Below, piece by piece: positions 56,657-64,000 of a stretch of 64,000 nt of DNA (position 1 is the first letter of the stretch; each line of letters opens with the position of its first letter). Both the position numbers and the translations under genes were made by a program. The notes beneath the pieces were generated by a model that had not been told where the DNA came from, did not search any database, and saw only the letters and a program-made list of their open reading frames with translations. This DNA comes from Clytia hemisphaerica (taxonomy: Eukaryota > Cnidaria > Hydrozoa > Leptothecata > Clytiidae). The stretch spans positions 310,001-374,000 of the forward strand of contig CACVBU010000818.1 of the NCBI GenBank assembly GCA_902728285.1. Direction: 5' to 3'.

Positions 56657-58733
56657 CCAGCTACGACCCGTAAGATGCCCGCTTGATGCTCAACAATTAA
56701 GGTAAGAATCAAGGGTAAGTGGAGACATCCCATATGTTCGGGTAGATAGCTAGTGAAAAGGGTCACAAACTTACTTAACCACTTTGAATTAATACAAAAC
56801 TAACTGTACTATCGGTTAGAATAATTATTTAGCTTTACAGGTTAGCCAAAAAAAGCCTTGAATAGTTTCGGAACAGAACGAGAATTCAAATGATATTCTT
56901 ATTTTCTAGCTCCAAATTTCAACCTTTAATGTGCTCAAAACATGAGCTCTCTACATGTAAAAAAGGTGTAAAATGCAGGTGTTCTTGCGATATTCTTAAT
57001 TTCTAATTCCAAATTTCTTTCTTAAATGTACTCAAATCCTGGTTTCTCTACAGATAAAAAACGTGATATATTTACCATGTTGTATTTTGCCATTAACGAC
57101 TGTTAATTTTAGCATCAGGAACAATGACCACCACACTATTGTCCCCATGTTTTTTTTTCAAAAATTTATTTTTTCGTTTGTTTATAACTCTAAAGATAAG
57201 AATTGTTCTGCTAGAATGATTGACTGGTTATGCCGCTGTTATGGAGCGTCCGTACCATCGAGTTTGAAGTCCGGAGGTGCTAGAGAGGAATCTTCAAGCT
57301 TTCTTAAAGCAAGAAAAGATGAAACCTTACGTTTGCCCCGTGTAATCTTTGTTTGAAAAACACGTGGAATGAAAGATGTTTTGGTTGAGGAAATTTCCCA
57401 TCCAGAAGTTTCGGGGCTTTGAAATCAATGGACCGTACCCTATATGCGTAAAAGCAAGCTACACCTTACAGACCATTTTGCCGAAAAACCGCAAAAAAAG
57501 TCTCTCAAGATCCTCTTCAACACATAAGAAAGAAGAATTTTCAACTTTAAGAGGCAATCCAAGATTTGGCGCGAAGGTTTTTATTATTTTCTTTCTATTG
57601 AAAAAGCATGATTAGGTGTTGCCAATTTTATGTACCATAATTTCTTTTGACCAGGCACGTATAACATAAAAATGTTCTTGTAAAATCCGTGATAGTTTAA
57701 AATAAGATTTAATAATCGATTAAGACGGTATGGAAATAAAATCTACTTTGGGAATGTGGACTAAACAGATTTCTATTTAAATCGAAATATTGGACTTGAT
57801 GATAAGAAGATCTCTGGAGACCACTGATTTCTAAACAAACTACGAATTTCTTCAAACTTTTTTTTCATTTCTTTATTGATAAAAAAGTTTAAGTATGTTT
57901 TTTGGAAGATTAATTTATTTCACTGTCTAGCTATTTATTCATTCATTTAAAATTTCAAACTTCAAAACATAATATTTCTTTAATATAGATTTGAAATCTG
58001 AAAGATTTTCAAATCAAAGAAATTAGAGGCAAAATTTTAAGCTAATTCATTCTACCCTGAAAACCTTTTCACAAGTCCAATGAGACAGGGATCTAGATCC
58101 GCCAAATAATTTTAATGACTGCAAATATTGATACTGTAGTATTGCATACCTATACATCTCCAATAGTTGTTAAGATACTTCGACCAGGTTCAAAGACTTC
58201 TCAATCAAAAAAAATTACAACGTTTTGAACAAAAACTCATTTCTTTAAGCAATACAGATGCACCTAAACCAGATTTCGATAAGCCTGAAATTATGAGCAT
58301 TGATTAAACTCTCCCACCTGAGAGAGAGTCACTGAAAGGTTGAAATTCACACAAATAACACAGTAATAAGACGTTATATTATGATAAAGTCCAGTTCACA
58401 TTGACGTCACATATATACTCAATAAACAAAAGGCTAATTCGAGGTTGTGAGAGTAGATTCTGAAACATAATGGTGAAATTTCACCAAAAAGTCATCCCAG
58501 ATGGAGAAAATACTTTAAAAACCAAACCTCATTGGGAATTTCCATAGCAATCTCATGGCTATTGAAAATGAACAAAAATTAACCTTTTTAGAGTGAAAAC
58601 AATAGGTTTTTATTGATTTTATTTTAAATTGTCCAAACTGGACCGGGCCAGAAACCTCATAGACCGATATATCATCTTCAGCTTATGACCTTCATATATA
58701 TGCGGTTTTAAAATTATAAATCCTATCTTCAAG
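56657..58733. other. Upstream region of the GPCR exon; no gene recognised
   Basis: Intron or promoter of the GPCR is expected here. Frames at 57063-57356 and 57376-57615 lack recognisable residues. 57210-57340 has words (GAAGTCCGGAGGTGCTAGAG) like a decayed member of the CCCGAAGGGCTAGA MITE group. Confidence 0.35.
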
Positions 58734-59061
58734 TACTCTTAGGTTCCAAATAAACGGCCCCCCCCCGCTTGTTAACCTTTCGAAAATTTTCCAGCCCCCC
58801 CCCCGGACCTTATTAGGACTCCCCTGTTTATTAATCTCTAAGAATATTTTCAGCTGTCAAAGAGAAGGCCTAAATAGCCTGATTTTAGTCAATATTTACC
58901 TTATTTTTGGGTTTCAGAAGTACAATTTCCAACCCCCCCGGCAATTAGGTCCCCCCCCCCCCCCCCCCCGTTTATTAAAATCTAGTAAATTTCCAACCCC
59001 CCCCCCCCCGTTTATTCGAACCCCCCCCCCCCCCCCCCCCTTTATTTGGAACCTGAGAGTA
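58734..59061. mobile_element. TA-flanked MITE, CTCTTAGGTTCC variant with long C-runs
   Basis: TACTCTTAGGTTCCAAATAA and TTATTTGGAACCTGAGAGTA are inverted ends with one mismatch. It is related in sequence and plan to 5117-5259 and 48365-48530. Inside are six or more C-runs, the longest over 20 bases, between units of the type GTTTATTxxAA. Confidence 0.85.
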
Positions 59062-59590
59062 TAAGATTTGTAGAAAAATTGAGGATTTCCCTACACACAG
59101 TAGAACATTGTACTTTGCTCTTAATCTTCATAATTATCAACCAAGGAAACCTTTATCCCCAATCAAGAAGTGAATTAGTACTCAAAGACATTTTGAGTGT
59201 TTTAATATGCCTCAAAGCTAATTTATACCACCAGAAGGAAATGGGTCGAAAAGAAAGACATACAGAATAAATCCGAGGGAACGAATAGTCATTAAGGACT
59301 AAGTATTCTAATAGGTACTGGGCAAACATTTTATAGAAACTTGCAAATCTGTTTTGTAAACAGAATAGAGAGTAATATCCGTATTTGTTTGAACTTTCAC
59401 TTGTTTCAGTTCTCCCTCTATTGTGTACCCCTTTTTCCTTCTTTTACCTAATCTCCTAGCAAATCCTAGTTACTACGCAAACCTACGCAAGCTCCGTTAG
59501 ATGATCTGACCTAGTTGGCGCTCCTGATTGAAATAATGTTAACTTTTTTCATCCAGATTTTGACTGCAGGAAAGTAATATGATGGTAATA

Positions 59591-59653
59591 ACACCCCTGT
59601 CTCGCAGCGTCAGTGAAACCCTTTCCCACAGCGGGTCTGTGACACAGGGGTGT
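59591..59653. mobile_element. Minimal MITE, ACACCCCTGT family
   Basis: ACACCCCTGTCTCGCAG and GGTCTGTGACACAGGGGTGT face each other over only 63 bp: almost nothing but termini. Confidence 0.65.
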
Positions 59654-59936
59654 GTGGTATTATACGTCGAATCGGAATAGACCTAAATAAAAAAAACAGT
59701 CTTAGACTATGCTATAGTCTAAGACGAGTTTCATCTAAGAGGAACAAACGTGAAGAAGGGAATTTTTATCGGGGGTAGCTGTTGTCTTAAACACAGACTC
59801 TATCCGCTGCGAAACATATTACGTTTTATATAATATACAAACTATGTTATATCATAATAACATATTATACGGACGATATCATCGTCTACCCAGCCCCTTC
59901 CTCTTTCTTTTGCAAAAGGCAGCGCGGCTTCGAATG

Positions 59937-60174
59937 AATACACTCTTCTCGGGATGCATAAATTTATTGTTGTCCTCGTTTTCAAACAGATTTCATTGCT
60001 ATGCAATTATACATTTAAACCAATTTAATTTCCCAAAAGGCAAACATTAACTATAAAACAAAAGTACTTGAAATTCAAAATGTCTCATGTGGTGAATATG
60101 TAATTTTATAGCAATGAAATCTGTTTGAAAACGAGGACAACAATAAATTTATGCATCTCGAGAAGAGTGTATTG
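59937..60174. repeat. Fold-back with ~67-bp near-perfect arms
   Basis: AATACACTCTTCTCGGGATG (59937) to ATTTCATTGCTAT is matched in reverse complement by 60108-60174. The arms are almost identical and the loop is about 100 bases. Confidence 0.85.
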
Positions 60175-61108
60175 GCTGAGCAAACAGGTCAGATCATTGC
60201 ATTTGGCGCATCCCTTAAGGGAAAGGTTTTGAATGATGGTTGAATGGATGGTCTGTTATGGAGGCCTCCCAGTGGTATCTCTGATCAAGATTTCACACAT
60301 TTTTTCGTCTTCAATCACGATCACGAAAAACAGCAAAAAATTTGATAATCACGCATCCCTTTGAAAAAAGTCTGAATCACACATCACGGCTTCAATATTT
60401 TTCAAATCACGATCACGTTTTGAACTTGCTCACGTAATTACAAAAAAAATCCAAATTGCGTATTTACGCTATCGATTGCCAAAATATTAAGAATAAGTTA
60501 AGAACATTTTAAGGCTTTTCGAACTCAAAAACCGCACCAAATTTCGTAGGAAAATGCCCAAAAATGCTCACAAAATGGTGGAAATAAGAACATGCTGTAC
60601 ACAATTTTAGATTCCAGTTAAATTTCAAAGCGCAATTCAATTCTCCTATGGCAGAACTCCAATTCGTCTACCTGTGTCTAGTACAAACTAATCGCAAGTA
60701 AACAAAGATAACTCAATCGTAAGTTTTTGTTTGTTATTACAAATCATTTTTTTTTAGTCAGTCGCTTAATTTTCACAGAAAAACTCGTGGCTTAATAAAC
60801 ACCATTTTTCATATATGTAGTAGATATATGACAATCCATTAAAAAATCTACTTTGGTCTGTTTTGAAAACATTCATAGTTCGTAGTCAGCAAACTGTTTT
60901 TATCATTTCTCTTATAGAAATCGTTTTTGTTTTCCCTTTGAGTCCCCTCTTATTTCGTATATGTTGTTTTGTTTTTTTAATTTCTAATTTTTCCCTTTAT
61001 TTTTTACACAGGGAATTAACTTTTTTTTTACTTTTTGTTTAGACCTTTAATGTTGTTTTCCTCGACAATCGTTTTGCAAAGCCTACGTGTATTCTCAACA
61101 CTCTTGAG

Positions 61109-61231
61109 CCAACCTCGCGAGCCAGGGCGAATCGTTGGCGGTCAGGCAGCAAAAGTGAGGGCGGGGATGGCCAGACGAGCTAAGCGCCCATCTATAACGT
61201 CAAAAAGCTTGTCGCCCTGGGTACGAGGTTG
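61109..61231. mobile_element. 123-bp TIR element with 9-bp duplication ACTCTTGAG
   Basis: CCAACCTCGCGAGCCAGGGCG and CGCCCTGGGTACGAGGTTG are inverted ends. ACTCTTGAG stands directly outside both ends (61100-61108 and 61232-61240). A 9-bp duplication is typical of Mutator-like elements. The interior is GC-rich compared with the surroundings. Confidence 0.8.
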
Positions 61232-61656
61232 ACTCTTGAGCGTATTTGTGTCGGGAAGACGGGTACGTTAGAAAAGAAGGTTGTAGGTATGTCCTGCCCT
61301 TAAGGGCGCCATTTTTTACTCTTAAAAATCTCATCAAGCAGCGCAAAAAGGTTTCAAAGTTACACCAAGGGTTGTAAACAAAACAGTGTTTGTAAAAATC
61401 CTTTCTTTGTTTTTCAAAAAGAAGTTTCTCAAATTTCTGAAGAACTCGTTCTCGTTGGGGCGTTGATACAGGGCAGGGGTGTATCTCGTTTCTTTAGTTT
61501 TAACAACTTCTTCTTGAAAAACGGACAGAAAAATAGCGGCGATCTTACTTTTGTAGTAAATCGCCTTTTTCCGATACATCAGATAAAAATAGCGAAAAGA
61601 ATTCGGAAATAAACTGTGATTCTTGAAATCAAGATCGGCTCACATGCGATTTGCCC

Positions 61657-61908
61657 CATTGAGTTTAAAGCCCGAAGGGCTAGAGTAGAATCTCTAACCT
61701 TTCTCAGGCAAGAAAAAGTGAAGCCTTAAAAAAAGCGCCGTATTTTTGACGACAGATTGAATTTAGCGGTAAATTTTAGTTTCAATCTGTAATTTCTCCC
61801 ATTTAAAAACCAGGCGAGCCGCTCAAGGCCGCGTAACTTTGGTAGGATTTGTTGGCTTCAAATCCTACCAAAAAGATTGACTTCTAGCCTTCGGCTTCTA
61901 CTTCATTC
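61657..61908. mobile_element. hAT-type MITE with 8-bp duplication ATTTGCCC
   Basis: It is the same family as 24262-24520 in opposite orientation: CATTGAGTTTAAAGCCCGAA at the left and CTTCGGCTTCTACTTCATTC at the right. ATTTGCCC is duplicated exactly at 61649-61656 and 61909-61916. Confidence 0.85.
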
Positions 61909-61916
61909 ATTTGCCC

Positions 61917-63037
61917 CTTTATTCAGCCTGTGCTTGGTAAAAGTTTTTGTTTCCTTTCCGAAAAACGCCATTCACTATGTAGTTCTTGTAAAGAATTTAC
62001 GAACATCTTGCTTCTAAGTAAATAAGTTTTCCCTAAGAAATAGGTGTTTTTTGGTCAGTAAAGCCTTAAAATGTTCTTATCTATAATTTGTTCTTATAAA
62101 AAATGTTTACCTAATTCTCCAAGGTTTCTTACCTTTGTTACCATTACTTGCATTAGAAAATCGAAGTACGAAGATAGACTTCCTCATCATGCCGAAGTTG
62201 AATACCTCAAAGGGGAAAACCTCATCCGTTAAAACTCTTTGTCTGGGTAAATTCAAGCCGGGAAAAATTCTTCACTCTAAAAAGAATCTTTGTCACAGCT
62301 CCCTTGAATTTGGCCAGAAAGGTTTTTATTCCCCTTTAAGGTAGTTAGGGTGCACAACCTAACCCTTAGAAATGAGGCTATCAAAACAAAAGTCAAAATA
62401 TCACGGTGTTTTAGAAATACCTTGCAAAACGGTGAGGGACCATGGTCCCTTCCCCCTCCTGCTGACATCGACCCAGAAAAGTCTACATTTAAGGTTTAAA
62501 GACCCACACAGCCAGTTGCAGTGGATCACGAACAAAAAAACAATAAAAAATAGTTAAAAGTTACAGTAGTCATACAATTCCCCCTATAAAAAGACAACGA
62601 CCAATGATATCAAATGAGTTTGTCCAAACTTTTTGTCGAACCCCACAATGACTTAAAATTGAGGAAATAAACTTGAATCATTTTCATTCTCCCAAAACAT
62701 CATCCATAATGAATTTTTTCTTCCTTTTCAATTCTCGTTCCAGGCCCCTAAGTATATTTATTTTGGTGAATTGATATATTGGGTAACCTCAAAATGTTTT
62801 TATTCTTTTCTTTGAATTTTAATGAATTTAAAAAATAACAATAATACTTTGATTATTAGAATTTATTTACGAGGTTGCACTTAGTTTAACGCTACTTTAA
62901 AAAAATACCTTTCCAAAGAGATAGGCATTATAATTTGAAAATAAGAAAGTTTTACTCCTTTAGAGGCAGACATGCCCGGAGGCACTCGATTCAAAGACAA
63001 CCATACGTGCGGCCCAAAATTAGGCCTTTGAAATCGG
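61917..63037. other. Intergenic DNA, no gene recognised
   Basis: It contains a GTTCTTATAAAAAATG fragment of the ATAAGAAC MITE family near 62090. Open frames are short and unconvincing. Confidence 0.4.
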
Positions 63038-63215
63038 ACCCTTACAGTGCAGAGAAAATTTTGCAAAATTTGAAGAAATTTGGGCGAAAAATCGACCCTT
63101 ACGGTGCAATTTTTTTTACTGTCTTAAGGCAAAATATGGTCAGATTTTCCAAATATTACACCCTTAGAGTGCAACTTTTCTAATCTTTGCTAATTTCTAC
63201 CCTTACAGTGCACTT
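63038..63215 (+). repeat. Degenerate tandem repeat of ACCCTTACAGTGCA
   Basis: The word recurs at 63038, 63095, 63159 and 63199 with small changes (ACGGTGCA, AGAGTGCA). Spacing is irregular, about 40-64 bases. Its function is unknown. Confidence 0.6.
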
Positions 63216-64000
63216 TGAAAAGCTTTAGGGCGCACGTATGGTAGGCCATTTACCTTGAGTGCCACCCCCCCCTGTCAGACATGTTGCCGTGCTTTGGATC
63301 ATTAAGTTGGTAAATTATCTTCTCTCCAGCCATTTTCTACATTTTTTGCAATTTTTTGGCTCAAATTATCTCAATAGGTTTTAATATGCTGTACCTCATA
63401 TTTTTGCATTTTATATTGTTCGAATCTTATTTCTAAGACGGGGCTCTTTTTAAGGATCTTAATTTGTTCTTAGGGTATTTCTATCGTGTTCTCATAAATT
63501 TAGTATTCTTATACTATGCCATTTAGTAGAAATTAGAAGAAAAACATAAAAATGTTTTCTCAAATTCTGGACAATTTCTAAGCAACACATTTGAATAATT
63601 AATGTTTCTTTGAGATTGTTTTTGTGTTAGTTTGTTGTTTGCTGTCTCCAAAATAAACTAGATTATAAGAAAATCTTAAATCCGAATCGGACAAACATTA
63701 ACCAGTTAAGTCATCAATTAAGTCTTAATTAAATCTTTTTTTGTCTTAAGCCTCCTTAAACACCCCTTTACTATAGACTTGATCAATGGAACGCCAATAT
63801 TTTCTATAAGAGAGTTTTATTTTTTATTCAAAATTTACTTTAAGATTTAACTTTTTTAAGAATTCTCGATTCATGGACTTCTCATACACTGTATTTGACA
63901 ACTTTTTTGAATGAGTGCATGAAATATTGATGTTTTTACCGTTTCTTGATTGATATAATTTTGATGTATTTTTAGGTCCGTGTTTTTCTCCCCAAAATAG
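63216..64000. other. AT-rich DNA to the window end, nothing recognised
   Basis: No frame, repeat boundary or signal could be supported. Confidence 0.4.

Overview
This is a eukaryotic, almost certainly metazoan, genomic window. Genes are split by GT-AG introns, poly(A) signals follow the stop codons, and the spaces between exons are filled with inverted-repeat transposons, LINE fragments and one LTR retrotransposon. The AT-rich composition, the GalEa-like Ty1/copia element, the LINE reverse-transcriptase style and an mGluR-like class C GPCR suggest an invertebrate, perhaps an early-branching lineage such as a sponge or cnidarian. The species cannot be fixed from sequence alone.

Layout. (1) 1-6143 (+): the 3' five exons of a very Lys/Arg/Glu-rich SR-like nuclear protein whose start lies left of the window; its introns hold fold-back elements. 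(2) 7.2-17.3 kb: repeat-rich DNA, including two tandem copies of a ~1.3 kb unit. Each copy is interrupted by a different insertion; one of these carries an exon for a small membrane protein. (3) 17529-25305 (-): a three-exon gene assembled here for a secreted-then-anchored single-pass protein of 586 aa, with a signal peptide, a short ectodomain, one TM helix and a ~500 aa tyrosine-rich tail. Its 5.6 kb first intron holds a 96-bp satellite and a hAT-type MITE. (4) 26290-31077: a broken GalEa-like copia element with 97-bp LTRs and a GGGTC target duplication. (5) 33-42 kb: nested transposons and LINE pseudogenes. (6) 42353-51064 (+), possibly from 32958: asparaginyl-tRNA synthetase of the eukaryotic cytosolic type in 15 common exons, with two phase-compatible candidate first exons, one of which encodes a convincing mitochondrial presequence. 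(7) 54056-56586 (-): the large 3' exon of an mGluR-like GPCR. (8) 56.6-64 kb: mostly non-coding, with several MITEs.

The most biologically interesting results are a possible dual-targeted AsnRS made by alternative first exons, the tyrosine-rich single-pass receptor, and a set of mobile elements whose termini and target duplications can be read directly, some nested and one with its empty site preserved in a sister copy. All assignments come from reading the sequence; no database or expression data were used. No tRNA, rRNA or CRISPR locus was seen.
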